A stretch of 64,000 bases of DNA from positions 20,794 through 84,793 of the forward strand of contig CAZBRO010000024.1 in NCBI GenBank assembly GCA_964494505.1, in the 5' to 3' direction. A program made the translations under genes and the position numbers. The notes beneath the pieces were generated by a model that saw only the letters and a list, made by a program, of their open reading frames with translations, had not been told where the DNA came from and did not search any database. Positions 8,542 through 17,305 of this stretch are shown here, piece by piece; position 1 is the first letter of the stretch; each line of letters begins with the position of its first letter. Origin of the DNA: CAIYRG01 sp964494505 (GTDB taxonomy: Bacteria > Pseudomonadota > Alphaproteobacteria > Micropepsales > Micropepsaceae).

Positions 8542-10938
8542 TTACGCCTTGCTGACAAATCCGTCCATGACGCGCTTGGAGCCGGCCTTGTCGAAATCCA
8601 CCAGCAGCTTGTTGCCTTCCACCGCGACGACGCGGCCATAGCCGAATTTCTGATGGAACACGCGCACCCCCACACTATACGCGGACGCGGCAGGATCGGC
8701 GGTCGCGACCACTTTCGCCTTGGCGTCGATGACAGGCCCGCGCGTCCGCCCCGGATCGTAGGGTGACGCGAACGGCGATTGCGAACCGCGCTGGGCTTGC
8801 GCGCGCCGCCAGCCGGGGCTCGCATAGGTGCTCTCGAACGCGCCCGCGCCGGATTGGTTGTCGCGGAAGCCGCCTCCGCCGTAATTGCCGTAGAAGCCTT
8901 CGCCCGCCAGATTATCGACATGGGCTTCGGGCAGTTCCCCGATGAAGCGCGAGGGCAGCGCGCTCTGCCATTGGCCGTGCACGCGCCGGTTCGCGGCGAA
9001 GCTGACGAAGACGCGCTTTTTCGCGCGCGTGAGGCCGACGTAAGCGAGGCGGCGTTCCTCCTCCAGCCCCGCGGTGCCCTTTTCGTCGAGCGTGCGCTGC
9101 GAGGGGAACAGGCCCTCCTCCCAGCCGGGCAGGAACACGGTCTCGAATTCGAGCCCCTTGGCCGCGTGCAGAGTCATCAGATTGATGCGGTCGGTCTCGC
9201 CTTCGTTCTGCTCCAGTTCCATCACCAGGGAGACGTGCTCCAGAAATGAGGTGAGCGATTCGAACTGCTCCATCGAGCGCACGAGTTCTTTCAGGTTTTC
9301 CAGGCGGCCCGCGCTTTCGGGCGATTTGTCGGCTTTGAGCATGTCGGTGTAACCCGACTCGTCGAGCACCATTTCGGCAAGTTCGGGGTGGGGAATGTGC
9401 GCGGCCTGGCCTTGCCAGCGCGCGAACGAGGCGACCAGCGAACCCAGCGTATTGCGCGCCCTTGGCGGCAGCTCGTCGGTCTCGGCAAGTTCGGCCGCGG
9501 CTGCGAACAGCGGCAGGCTCAGGCTGCGCGCATGATTGTGCAGGGATTGAATGGTGGCATCGCCCAGGCCGCGTTTGGGCTTGTTGATGATGCGCTCGAA
9601 AGCGAGGTCGTCATCGCCCTGTGCGACCACCCGCAAATGGGCGAGCGCGTCGCGGATTTCGGCGCGTTCGTAGAAACGCGGGCCGCCAATGACGCGATAG
9701 GGAAGGCCGAGCGCGAGGAAACGGTCTTCGAACTCGCGCATCTGAAAGGACGCACGCACCAGCACCGCCATCTGCGCATAGGCGCGGCCCTGGCGATGCA
9801 GGTTTTCGGCTTCGGAGGCGACGTTGCGTGCTTCCTCTTCGGCGTCCCACACGCCTTGCACGCGCACCTTCTCGCCTTCGGGGCCGCCGTCGGTCCACAG
9901 CGTCTTGCCGAGGCGCGCGCGGTTGGCGGCGATGAGGCCCGATGCCGCGCCCAGAATCATGGCGGTGGAGCGGTAATTGCGTTCCAGGCGAATGACTTTC
10001 GCGCCGGGGTAATCGCGTTCGAAGCGCAGGATGTTCTCCACCTCCGCGCCGCGCCAGGCATAGATGGATTGGTCGTCGTCTCCGACCACGCAGAGGTTCC
10101 TGTTCGCGCCGGCCAGCAGCCTGAGCCACAGATATTGCGCGACGTTGGTGTCCTGATATTCGTCCACCAGCATGTAGCGGAAGCGATGCTGGTAATCCTC
10201 CAGGATCTCGCGGTTGGATTTGAGGATCGCGATGGGTTCGAGCAGGAGATCGCCGAAATCGGCCGCGTTCAGCGATTTGAGCCGCGCCTGATAAAGTTCG
10301 TAGAGCTTGCGGCCCTTGCCGAAGGCAAAGCCTTGCGCATCGGAATCGGAAACGCCGGCGGGCGCGAGGCCGCGGTTCTTCCAGCCGTCGATCATCACGG
10401 CGAGCGTGCGGCTGGGCCAGCGCTTCTCGTCGATGTTCTCGGCTTCCATGATCTGCTTCATCAGGCGAAGTTGATCGTCCTGATCCAGGATGGTGAAGTT
10501 GTTCCTCAGCCCGGCCAATTCGGCGTGCCGGCGCAGAATGCGCGCGCCGATGGAATGGAACGTGCCGAGCCATTGCATGCCCTCGACCGTGCCGCCGATG
10601 AGCGCGCCGATGCGCTCCTTCATCTCGCGCGCGGCCTTGTTGGTGAAGGTGACGGCGAGAATCTGGGACGGCCAGGCCCGCCGGGTGGCGAGAATGTGGG
10701 CGAGCCGCGTGGTCAGCACGCGGGTCTTGCCCGTGCCCGCACCGGCCAGCACCAGCACGGGGCCGTCGAGCGCGAGCACCGCCTCGCGCTGCTCCGCGTT
10801 CAGTCCGCGCAGATAAGGGGGCTCCACGCTCGGTCCGGCGGCGGCGGGCGGCACATAGGCCGGTGCGGGCGCCGGCCCGTTCGAGGGCTCGAACGCCTCG
10901 TCCAGCGGGTCTACGAAAGGATTGGATGATGTGGTCAT
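8542..10938 (-). CDS. uvrD: ATP-dependent DNA helicase UvrD/PcrA
   Basis: This is a superfamily 1A helicase of 798 residues. Motifs seen in order include Walker A (LAGAGTGKTRVLTTRLAHIL), motif II (LVDEYQDTN), motif III (GDDDQSIYAWRGAE), motif IV around VIRLERNYRST, and motifs V-VI (NLMTLHAAKGLEFETVFL, VGLTRAKKRVFVS). The C-terminal Tudor-like tail (VGVRVFHQKFGYGRVVAVEG) is typical of UvrD/PcrA and binds RNA polymerase in relatives. It acts in nucleotide-excision and mismatch repair. The start at 10938 (MTTSSNPF) was chosen over an ATG 14 codons upstream, because the core family has a variable, disordered N-terminus there. Confidence 0.95.
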   Translation of the reverse strand: MTTSSNPFVDPLDEAFEPSNGPAPAPAYVPPAAAGPSVEPPYLRGLNAEQREAVLALDGPVLVLAGAGTGKTRVLTTRLAHILATRRAWPSQILAVTFTNKAAREMKERIGALIGGTVEGMQWLGTFHSIGARILRRHAELAGLRNNFTILDQDDQLRLMKQIMEAENIDEKRWPSRTLAVMIDGWKNRGLAPAGVSDSDAQGFAFGKGRKLYELYQARLKSLNAADFGDLLLEPIAILKSNREILEDYQHRFRYMLVDEYQDTNVAQYLWLRLLAGANRNLCVVGDDDQSIYAWRGAEVENILRFERDYPGAKVIRLERNYRSTAMILGAASGLIAANRARLGKTLWTDGGPEGEKVRVQGVWDAEEEARNVASEAENLHRQGRAYAQMAVLVRASFQMREFEDRFLALGLPYRVIGGPRFYERAEIRDALAHLRVVAQGDDDLAFERIINKPKRGLGDATIQSLHNHARSLSLPLFAAAAELAETDELPPRARNTLGSLVASFARWQGQAAHIPHPELAEMVLDESGYTDMLKADKSPESAGRLENLKELVRSMEQFESLTSFLEHVSLVMELEQNEGETDRINLMTLHAAKGLEFETVFLPGWEEGLFPSQRTLDEKGTAGLEEERRLAYVGLTRAKKRVFVSFAANRRVHGQWQSALPSRFIGELPEAHVDNLAGEGFYGNYGGGGFRDNQSGAGAFESTYASPGWRRAQAQRGSQSPFASPYDPGRTRGPVIDAKAKVVATADPAASAYSVGVRVFHQKFGYGRVVAVEGNKLLVDFDKAGSKRVMDGFVSKA

Positions 10939-11086
10939 GAGTCCCAGTGATGGTACCAGTTCAGAACGACGCTGTGTCACACTTTGTTCTGCTTGTCACA
11001 GCTTCAAAAAAGAGGCCAAAACGCGGGCGTCCTTCGACACGGCTGCTTTACAGCCTGCTCAGGATGAGGGGTGAATAGCTCAGCTC

Positions 11087-11767
11087 ATGATCGATAAGCG
11101 CGTTGCCAGCGTGGCGGAGGCTCTCGCCGATGTGAAGGACGGTTCGACCGTTCTGCTCGGCGGCTTCGGCGTGGTCGGCCAGCCGCAGGAGCTGCTGGAA
11201 GGTCTGCTCGCGCAGGGCGCGCGCGAGCTGACGATCGTTTCCAACAATGCGGGCTTCGGCTCGCCAGGCCTGCCGAAGCTGTTCGCGAGCGGGCGCGTGG
11301 CCAAGCTGATCTGCAGTTTTCCGCGTCCGACGCCGCCCGCGTTCGAGGAATTATACCGGGCGGGCAGGATCAAACTCGAAGTTGTGCCGCAAGGAACCAT
11401 CGCCGAGCGCATCCGCGCGGCGGCCGTCGGCGTGCCCGCTTTCTTCACGCCGACCTCGGTCGGCACGCGATTGGGCGAGGGCAAGGAGACGCGCGAATTC
11501 GACGGGCGCACTTACGTGATGGAACGCGCGCTGCATGCCGATGTGGCGCTGATCCAGGCGTGGCGCGCCGACCGTTGGGGCAATCTCACCTATCGCGGCA
11601 CGGGGCGGAATTTCAATCCGGTGATGGCGATGGCGGCCAAGCTCACCGTGGTGCAGACGAGGGGCATCGTGGAATTGGGCGAGCTCGATCCGGAAGAAAT
11701 CGTGACGCCGGGGATTTTCGTGGATCGGGTGGTGCACGTCGATTCGCCCGACCCGCCGCCGGCCTGA
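11087..11767 (+). CDS. scoA: 3-oxoacid CoA-transferase, subunit A
   Basis: The 226-residue protein is a family-I CoA-transferase alpha subunit. The N-terminal glycine-rich loop (DGSTVLLGGFGVVGQPQELL) and GAREL-type core are characteristic. With subunit B it moves CoA between succinyl-CoA and a 3-oxoacid such as acetoacetate, in ketone-body or aromatic-acid breakdown. Its TGA overlaps the ATG of the B subunit by one base, so the subunits are coupled. An AtoD-type acetate CoA-transferase is an alternative substrate class. Confidence 0.88.
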   Translation: MIDKRVASVAEALADVKDGSTVLLGGFGVVGQPQELLEGLLAQGARELTIVSNNAGFGSPGLPKLFASGRVAKLICSFPRPTPPAFEELYRAGRIKLEVVPQGTIAERIRAAAVGVPAFFTPTSVGTRLGEGKETREFDGRTYVMERALHADVALIQAWRADRWGNLTYRGTGRNFNPVMAMAAKLTVVQTRGIVELGELDPEEIVTPGIFVDRVVHVDSPDPPPA

Positions 11768-12432
11768 TGAATGCGAGGGACGTGATGGATGTGAAGCCGC
11801 TTTCCCGTGACCAGATGGCCGCGCGTCTGGCGCGCGACATTCCGGAAGGCTGGTACGTGAATCTGGGCTTGGGTCTGCCGACGCTGATTCCGGATTACAT
11901 CCCGGCGGGGCGCGAGGTCGTGTTCCATTCCGAGAACGGTGTGCTCGGCATGGGGCCGGTGCCGCCGAAGGACGCCATCGACACCTGGCTGGTGAATGCC
12001 ACCAAGCAGAACATCACGCTGGTTCCGGGCGCGTCGTTGTTCCACCACGCCGACAGTTTCGGAATGATCCGCGGCGGCCATTTGGATTTGTGCGTGCTCG
12101 GCGCCTACGAAGTGGCGGAGAACGGCGACATCGCCAATTGGGCGACCAACGACAACGACGCTATCCCTGCCGTCGGCGGCGCGATGGATTTGTCGGCGGG
12201 GTCGCGGCGGCTGTGGGCGCTGATGGAGCACACGACCAAGGACGGCGTTTCGCGCATCGTGCGGCGGTGTTCCTATCCGCTGACAGCGGCCGGCGTGGTG
12301 AAGCGTGTGTATACGAATCTCGCCGTGCTCGAAGTGACGGCGGATGGGTTCGCGGTGCTCGACATGGCGCCGGGGTTGTCGTTCGAGTCGCTGCAGGCGC
12401 GCACGGACGCGAAGCTGCATTTACCGGCGTAG
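11767..12432 (+). CDS. scoB: 3-oxoacid CoA-transferase, subunit B
   Basis: This is the 221-residue beta subunit. The catalytic glutamate lies in the motif VFHSENGVLGMGP (about residue 60). The N-terminus has the expected RLARDIPEGWYVNLGLGLP. The start at 11767 was picked because it abuts the A-subunit stop (TGATG) and gives the normal length; an open frame upstream is only a shadow of subunit A. A palindromic repeat follows 32 bp after the stop and probably marks the end of the transcript. Confidence 0.9.
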   Translation: MNARDVMDVKPLSRDQMAARLARDIPEGWYVNLGLGLPTLIPDYIPAGREVVFHSENGVLGMGPVPPKDAIDTWLVNATKQNITLVPGASLFHHADSFGMIRGGHLDLCVLGAYEVAENGDIANWATNDNDAIPAVGGAMDLSAGSRRLWALMEHTTKDGVSRIVRRCSYPLTAAGVVKRVYTNLAVLEVTADGFAVLDMAPGLSFESLQARTDAKLHLPA

Positions 12433-12464
12433 AAACCGCCCCCTCCGGTTTGCTGCGCAAACCA

Positions 12465-12486
12465 CCTCCCCCGTAAACGGGGGAGG
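12465..12486. repeat. Palindromic repeat, copy 1 (CCTCCCCCGT/ACGGGGGAGG)
   Basis: A 10-bp perfect stem with an AA loop, CCTCCCCCGTAAACGGGGGAGG in all, sits between convergent genes. It is embedded in a longer conserved block that begins GCCCCCTCC and ends GGATC. Two more copies lie at 22298-22319 and 32218-32239. It could act as a bidirectional terminator, but no T-run follows on either strand. Confidence 0.75.
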
Positions 12487-12564
12487 ATCAATCGGTGCAA
12501 GACAAAGGGCGGAATGGTTGCCCATCCCGCCCTGTGTGTAACTGAGCCGTTCGCAGGCCTTCGA

Positions 12565-14220
12565 TTAATCCAGCGGTTCCATCTTCACGATGGCGTTGCC
12601 GTGGTTCGCGCCGACCCAAAGCGCGTTGTGTTCGTCGTCGAAGTTCACGCGGCGGATATTGGTGGAGGCCGGCATCAGATAGACGATCTGCTCGCCGGTC
12701 TTGGGATCGAGCCGCACGACGCGATCGCTCATCACCGAGCCGGTGTAGACGTCGCCTTTCTTGTTGGCGAGCGCGTCATAGGGCATCTGCCACTTCACCT
12801 GCATCTGCCATTCGGTGATGGTCTGCGTCTTGGGGTCGAAGCGGCCGACCGCATTCGAGCCGTATTCCGCGTACCACAGCGTGCCGTTCTCGTCGAAATG
12901 GCCGCGCCGCGGGCGGGCATGCGGCAGGTCCGGGTCCCAGGTCTGCAGCGTCTTGGTCTTGGCGTCGATCTTGCCGATCTTGGTGCCGCCGAATTCGAGC
13001 AGATAGAGATTGTTCTGCTCGTCGGTCGGGATGTCATAGCCGTTGATGCTGCGGCCCTTCGGGTCTTTCAGGACGCCCAGGTTTTCCCATTCGCCCGTCT
13101 TCACATTGACGCGCAGGATGGAGTGGTCTTCCTGGTTGTTGGTCCAGACATAACCGTCGACATGCCAGTGCTCCGGGGACACCATGGATTCCTGGGTGTT
13201 CGGCCCCTGCCATTGATCGGGCACCTTGTAGGTTTTGACTTCGCCGGTCTTGGCGTCGATCCGCGCGATGCCGCCCTGATACATCATGGAGGCCCAGAGA
13301 TTGCCGTCCTGATCGGGCTTCAGCTCGAGCACGCCCTTCGGTTCGTCGGCCTTCAGAACCGGAATCGGATGGTCGACGATCTTGCCCGTCTTCGGGTCCA
13401 TCTCGCCGACGAACTGGCTGCCGAAGTCGGTGTACCAGACCTTGCCGTTCAAATAGATGACGTCATGGGGCATGGCCTCCGGGCGCGCGAGATCGTAGGT
13501 CGTGTAGATCACGTGCGTGCCGCGGCCCTTCGGGCGCGGGAAGGTCTGAAGCGGATATTTGTAGGTTTCGCTCGATGAGAGATTGACGCTGGCGAGATAA
13601 TCGGCGGCCGCCTTCACTTTCGTGGCATCGACGATGCCGCGATTTCCGCGCGGGCCGGGCAGCAGCTTCTGCGGCCGCTGCGGCTGGCTCCCCGGAGCAT
13701 AGGTGCCCATGCGCGGGATGATCTTCTGGAAATCCTCCGACGTGAAGCCGCTCGACATGGGGCGGATCAGCGTGTGGCAGGTCGTGCAATCCTGCAGGAA
13801 CGACTTCTGCTCGTCCGTGCCCGGCATGGAGGCGAGCCACTCGGCGCTCGTCAACTGGGGCGCAAGGTTGTCGGTCTTGTTGAGTTTCAGATCGAGGCTC
13901 GCGGTCTTTCCGCCCGCCACATCCGCGGCCGGCCGGCCGTTCAGGATGTAGCCGATGGCGCGGATCTTGATGTTGTAATGGCCGGGCTCCAGACGGTCGG
14001 CCGGGAAGGCGAAATGGCCTTTGTCGTCCGACACGACGCTGATGGAGATATGGGCGCCGTCCTTTTTGGCGGTGACGATCACCCCTTCCATGTTGCCTTC
14101 CTGGGTGGAGGACACGGTTCCGGTGATCGCAGCACCGTTTTGGGCGGATGCGCTCGCCACGTTCATCAGGGCGGCCGTCGCGACGGCGGACAACAGCAGG
14201 CTCATTCTCTTCCCGGACAT
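12565..14220 (-). CDS. Secreted streptogramin-lyase-like beta-propeller with carboxypeptidase regulatory domain and c-type haem motif
   Basis: The 551-residue product starts with a signal peptide (MSLLLSAVATAALMNVASASAQ). A carboxypeptidase-regulatory-like beta sandwich follows at about residues 28-110 (AITGTVSSTQEGNMEGVIVTA). Next is a helical segment with CTTCH (CxxCH, about residue 146), which would bind c-type haem. The rest is a six-bladed propeller of Vgb/SMP-30 type with repeats such as DPKTGKIVDHPIP, DAKTGEVKTYKVP, DAKTKTLQTWDPD and DPKTGEQIVYL. The architecture suggests a periplasmic redox or binding protein, possibly with a quinoprotein partner. True virginiamycin-lyase activity is unlikely given the extra domains. 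Function is not proven. Confidence 0.8.
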   Translation of the reverse strand: MSGKRMSLLLSAVATAALMNVASASAQNGAAITGTVSSTQEGNMEGVIVTAKKDGAHISISVVSDDKGHFAFPADRLEPGHYNIKIRAIGYILNGRPAADVAGGKTASLDLKLNKTDNLAPQLTSAEWLASMPGTDEQKSFLQDCTTCHTLIRPMSSGFTSEDFQKIIPRMGTYAPGSQPQRPQKLLPGPRGNRGIVDATKVKAAADYLASVNLSSSETYKYPLQTFPRPKGRGTHVIYTTYDLARPEAMPHDVIYLNGKVWYTDFGSQFVGEMDPKTGKIVDHPIPVLKADEPKGVLELKPDQDGNLWASMMYQGGIARIDAKTGEVKTYKVPDQWQGPNTQESMVSPEHWHVDGYVWTNNQEDHSILRVNVKTGEWENLGVLKDPKGRSINGYDIPTDEQNNLYLLEFGGTKIGKIDAKTKTLQTWDPDLPHARPRRGHFDENGTLWYAEYGSNAVGRFDPKTQTITEWQMQVKWQMPYDALANKKGDVYTGSVMSDRVVRLDPKTGEQIVYLMPASTNIRRVNFDDEHNALWVGANHGNAIVKMEPLD

Positions 14221-14329
14221 CGGTCCCTCTTTGGCTTGGGTTCTCAAAAAAACCAGACGGTCGGCGGCAAGATTACACGAATAGGCTGGGGGCCACAAAG
14301 ACCCCAGGACGCTGTTTTCTCGGGAAAGG

Positions 14330-14542
14330 TCAGGACGTCCCGCTCTCTTCCCCGCCCCGAGGCTTGGCGCCCTCTAGGCGATGGGAATCGAGCGTGATCG
14401 CGGCTTTTTCGGCCTCTTTCCCGGCCATGTCGCGCACCCTCTTGGAGGTTCCGAAACGCGCCCGGTTTTCGGCGGCTTGTTCCTCGGCGGCGGCTCGTGC
14501 CTTGGCCTTCCTGGCGCGGCGGAAATTGACGATCTCGGCCAT
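14330..14542 (-). CDS. DUF4169 family protein
   Basis: This 70-residue, strongly basic protein begins MAEIVNFRRARKAKARAAAE, the signature of DUF4169, a short family confined to alphaproteobacteria. No function is known. It is one continuous helix by composition and could bind nucleic acid, but that is only inference. Its ATG overlaps the TGA of the upstream glutathione S-transferase gene by one base (TGATG), so the pair is translationally coupled. Confidence 0.85.
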   Translation of the reverse strand: MAEIVNFRRARKAKARAAAEEQAAENRARFGTSKRVRDMAGKEAEKAAITLDSHRLEGAKPRGGEESGTS

Positions 14543-15138
14543 CAGCCGGAATCCTTGGCTTGCGCACGGGCGAAGGCGGGACGGGCGCTGATGCGGGCCA
14601 CATAATCCTTCAGCGTCGCGGTCTCTGGCAGGACGCCGCGGCCCATCAGCAGCGGCAGGCTGCCGCCGAACACGATGTCCACAGCCGAAAATCGATTCCC
14701 CAGGAAATAGGCCTGCGCCCCCAGCGTACGGTTGAGGTACTCCAGCACTTCATCGAACGGACCCCAGCCGAACATGCCGTAGACGTGCGGGATGTTGAGG
14801 AACTTGGCCGTCAGCGAGGGCTCGAACACACCGCTGTAATAGGACAGCCAGGTCACGTATGGCCCACGCTCCGATGTCCCTATCGCCGCGCCGAGGCCGG
14901 CTTCGGGAAAGGCGTCCGTGAGATAGAGCGCAATGGCGGTCGTCTCGAACACCGGCACGCCGTCATGGAGGATGGCCGGGACTTTGCCGTGCGGATGAGG
15001 GTTTTCCGGATCCCGCTCGCCCGTGCCGTCGCTCCTGCGAATGCCGACCAGCTTGATCTCGTAGGGTTGCCCCAGCTCTTCGAGCAGCCACAGCGTGCGG
15101 AAGGAGCGCGATTTCGGCGCGTGAAAGAGCCTCAGCAT
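14542..15138 (-). CDS. Glutathione S-transferase family protein
   Basis: The 198-residue protein has the thioredoxin-like N-terminal domain of GSTs (LFHAPKSRSFRTLWLLEELG, then KVPAILHDGVPVFETTAIALYL, where the ET/ES turn holds glutathione). An all-helical C-terminal domain follows (NRFSAVDIVFGGSL is the conserved N-capping box). It probably conjugates or reduces small electrophiles in the cytoplasm. The start at 15138 gives a normal N-terminus; an upstream in-frame extension has no GST similarity. It is divergent from the secreted-protein gene at 15212, with a 73-bp shared promoter gap. Confidence 0.88.
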   Translation of the reverse strand: MLRLFHAPKSRSFRTLWLLEELGQPYEIKLVGIRRSDGTGERDPENPHPHGKVPAILHDGVPVFETTAIALYLTDAFPEAGLGAAIGTSERGPYVTWLSYYSGVFEPSLTAKFLNIPHVYGMFGWGPFDEVLEYLNRTLGAQAYFLGNRFSAVDIVFGGSLPLLMGRGVLPETATLKDYVARISARPAFARAQAKDSG

Positions 15139-15211
15139 GGCGTCAGTGTCGCATGCGGGACTTCCGCCCGGCAACTTGCCCTCGCGCCCCATTTTGTTGT
15201 CCCATAGGGAT

Positions 15212-15808
15212 ATGCGAACGGCCGGTTCCGTACTGATCGCCCTTGGCATCCTCGGCTCTCTCTCGCTGCCCGGTTCCTCGGCCGCGCAGCCGCAGGCGCG
15301 GCAGAAATTCGTCCCCATGAATGCGCAGGTCGAACGCTTCCTGACCGGGCCGTGGGTCAAGACGGCCGCGCCCGCCGACCGCCCTCCGACCGACGCCGAA
15401 GTGATTGCAGCCGCGTCACGTTGCGGTGAATCCATGATCGACGCCAAAGCGCCCGGCAAGGGCATGGATTCGCTGTTCCCGAGCGATGCTGCCGCCCATG
15501 GCGACATTTCCATGTTTCGCTCGGATGGCGCCTTCATCCTGGCCGAGCGCCAGGAGAGCCCGACCGGAGGGTCTTATCCCTATCCCAAGAAGATGAACGT
15601 CAGCGCCGTCGATGTGCAGGGCCGCATCATCGTGCGGTTCGTCTCCCACGGGTTCTGGACGAACGGGGAATGGATCGACCAGCTCGGCGCGCCGGCGCTG
15701 TGGGGCGATGCCATGCTCGGCGACCTCGACATCGGCGGTATGGCCAAGCACATGTTCGTGCTGGGCCGGGACAACAACCAGACCACCTATGTGAAGTGCG
15801 AGCCCTGA
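15212..15808 (+). CDS. Hypothetical secreted protein
   Basis: The 198-residue product has a clear signal peptide (SVLIALGILGSLSLPGSSAAQ) with cleavage expected near residue 24-26, so it is exported. The mature part contains two cysteines and a beta-rich C-terminal half (VDVQGRIIVRFVSHGFWTNGEW). I recognise no family. The ATG at 15212 was chosen because the signal peptide begins there; an in-frame ATG at 15137 adds a tail without that character. It converges with the TPR gene 10 bp downstream. Confidence 0.7.
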   Translation: MRTAGSVLIALGILGSLSLPGSSAAQPQARQKFVPMNAQVERFLTGPWVKTAAPADRPPTDAEVIAAASRCGESMIDAKAPGKGMDSLFPSDAAAHGDISMFRSDGAFILAERQESPTGGSYPYPKKMNVSAVDVQGRIIVRFVSHGFWTNGEWIDQLGAPALWGDAMLGDLDIGGMAKHMFVLGRDNNQTTYVKCEP

Positions 15809-15818
15809 ACCATTCGCG

Positions 15819-16538
15819 TCAGGGCAGGCGGCTCAATTCGCGCGTGGCGGTGGCATCGTTGGGATCGAGTCTCAGCGCGCGCTCGAAATCCGATTTGGCG
15901 TGGGGAAGATCGCCTTCCTGAAGATAGGCATTCGCGCGCAAATCCACGGCCGCGGCATTGGATGGATTGAGCCGGATCACGGCGTCGAAATCCTCGATCG
16001 CACGATTAAAATCGCTCTTGGCCTCGTAGGCGAGGCCGCGATAGCCGAGTGCCTCCAGATAATCCGGATCGAGCTCGATGGTCTTGGTGTAGTCCGCGAT
16101 GGCTGCATCGTTGTCGCCTTTCTCGCGATAGGCGGTGGCGCGGCCGTAGAAGGCGTCCGTATGCATGGGATCGAGTTCGACCGCGCGCGTGTAATCCGCG
16201 ATTGCGCGGTCGAATTCGCCCCGCGCCATGAAGGCCTCGGCGCGGAAACCGAACACCAGGGTGCGGGTGGGATCGCGGCCTATCGCCTGATCGAAGTCCA
16301 GAATCGCGCGGTCCTGATCGCCGGTGATGCTGAAGGCGGTGCCGCGGCTGGAATAGGCGTCCGCAAGTTCGCGCGCAGTTCCCGTGCCATGCTCGATGAT
16401 CACGGAGCAGGCTGCGATGCGGACTTCGGGGTGCGGGTCCCTGCAATATTGGACGATCTGGTCGCCGGTAGGCGCCTGTGCGGAGAGGAAGGCTGAGACG
16501 CCGAGCCCCGCCACGAAGACAAGAATCGGCCGCCGCAT
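15819..16538 (-). CDS. Secreted TPR-repeat protein
   Basis: The 239-residue protein has an N-terminal export signal (MRRPILVFVAGLGVSAFLSAQ). At least five tetratricopeptide repeats follow, recognisable from units such as RAILDFDQAIGRDPTR, RAIADYTRAVELDPMH, AAIADYTKTIELDPDY, RAIEDFDAVIRLNPSN and SDFERALRLDPND. TPRs make protein-binding surfaces, and the partner is unknown. It probably acts in the periplasm. It is not close to any gene that hints at a specific complex. Confidence 0.85.
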   Translation of the reverse strand: MRRPILVFVAGLGVSAFLSAQAPTGDQIVQYCRDPHPEVRIAACSVIIEHGTGTARELADAYSSRGTAFSITGDQDRAILDFDQAIGRDPTRTLVFGFRAEAFMARGEFDRAIADYTRAVELDPMHTDAFYGRATAYREKGDNDAAIADYTKTIELDPDYLEALGYRGLAYEAKSDFNRAIEDFDAVIRLNPSNAAAVDLRANAYLQEGDLPHAKSDFERALRLDPNDATATRELSRLP

Positions 16539-16591
16539 GTCGCGCCCTCGCCAATGTCGCGCCTCAGTCTATGCGCGCCTGCCCTTGAGTG

Positions 16592-16795
16592 CTAGCCGGA
16601 GGCGCGCAACAGCACATGGACGCGCAGCGCGCTCGCGAGGTTGCGGCCTCCGCGCGCCCCGTCGATGCGCGCGATGAGCGCGGCCAGGGCGGCGCCCTCT
16701 TCGCGGGCCTGCGCCTCCAGCGCCGCCCAGAATTCCGGCTCCAGCGCAACGCTGGTACGATGTCCGGCAATGGCGAAGGAGCGTTTCTTGAGCAT
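16592..16795 (-). CDS. Ribbon-helix-helix (RHH_4 type) protein
   Basis: This 67-residue protein begins MLKKRSFAIAGHRTSVALEP and continues EFWAALEAQAREEGAALAALIARID, the pattern of the alphaproteobacterial RHH_4 family (small, single-domain putative DNA-binding proteins). The start at 16795 fits the family; the open frame extends upstream only because a dispersed repeat happens to be open. The gene lies directly beside the repeat array and mobile element at 16834-20243 but shows no link to them. Confidence 0.78.
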   Translation of the reverse strand: MLKKRSFAIAGHRTSVALEPEFWAALEAQAREEGAALAALIARIDGARGGRNLASALRVHVLLRASG

Positions 16796-16833
16796 GGCAA
16801 CGATGTCCTCACCCCGAGCCGGGACACAAATTT

Positions 16834-16980
16834 CCTCACCCTGAGCTTGTCGAAGGGTGAGCTTGTCGAAGGGCGAGCTGTCGAAGGATGAGACCTGATT
16901 GTCCCCATGCTTCGACAAGCTCAGCATGAGGAGTAGCAAATTTCCTCACCCTGAGCTTGTCGAAGGGTGAGCTTGTCGAA
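16834..16980. repeat. CTTGTCGAAGGG repeat array, left part
   Basis: The sequence is built from CTTGTCGAAGGGTGAG units in both orientations. A longer block (GAGACCTGATTGTCC...CATGCTTCGACAAGCTCAGCATGAGGAGTAGCAAATTTCC) recurs on the other side of the mobile element. The last 8 bp (16973-16980, TTGTCGAA) are the left target duplication of the IS1595-family element. Confidence 0.85.
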
Positions 16981-17006
16981 GGCGATGTTATACTTGACAG
17001 ACCTGG
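16981..17006 (+). repeat. Left terminal inverted repeat of the IS1595-family element
   Basis: This 26-bp end matches the inverse of 20034-20059 at 24 positions (mismatches at positions 7 and 24). It contains the stop codon of the last cargo gene (TTA at 16988-16990 on the plus strand). Confidence 0.92.
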
Positions 17007-17305
17007 CGCAATTTGTAGTTCACCCCATCTCCAGCATGAGCGCTTTGCCGCATGATCCGAGTTTCAGCATCTAGAGCTTCTTGCTTCAACCGGCCTTCGT
17101 TCATCTCGCCGTAAGCCATGACGCTTCGAAGAGTTTGCCTTGCAAGGATTTCCCGGTTGTCTTTCACTGCCCAGGCGGCGCGGAGTCGTGCGGCGGTATG
17201 GGGATACACGTAAGCCAATTCTGTCAGCCAGCTTGGCCCGTGCGTCATCCCACCCCTAGGCCCATAGGTCCAGGGACCGCCGAATACTAAATCATTTCCC
17301 GCCAT
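16988..17305 (-). CDS. Hypothetical cargo protein 2 of the IS1595-family element
   Basis: A 105-residue protein starting MAGNDLVFGGPWTYGPRGGM, with a tryptophan- and glycine-rich N-terminus followed by predicted helices (PHTAARLRAAWAVKDN, LARQTLRSVMAYGEMNEGR). I recognise no family. The ATG at 17305 overlaps the end of the 51-residue gene by 14 bases, consistent with coupled translation. An in-frame ATG at 17338 is possible but would overlap the previous gene further. Its stop lies inside the left terminal inverted repeat, so it has been carried as part of the element for some time. Confidence 0.55.
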   Translation of the reverse strand: MAGNDLVFGGPWTYGPRGGMTHGPSWLTELAYVYPHTAARLRAAWAVKDNREILARQTLRSVMAYGEMNEGRLKQEALDAETRIMRQSAHAGDGVNYKLRQVCQV

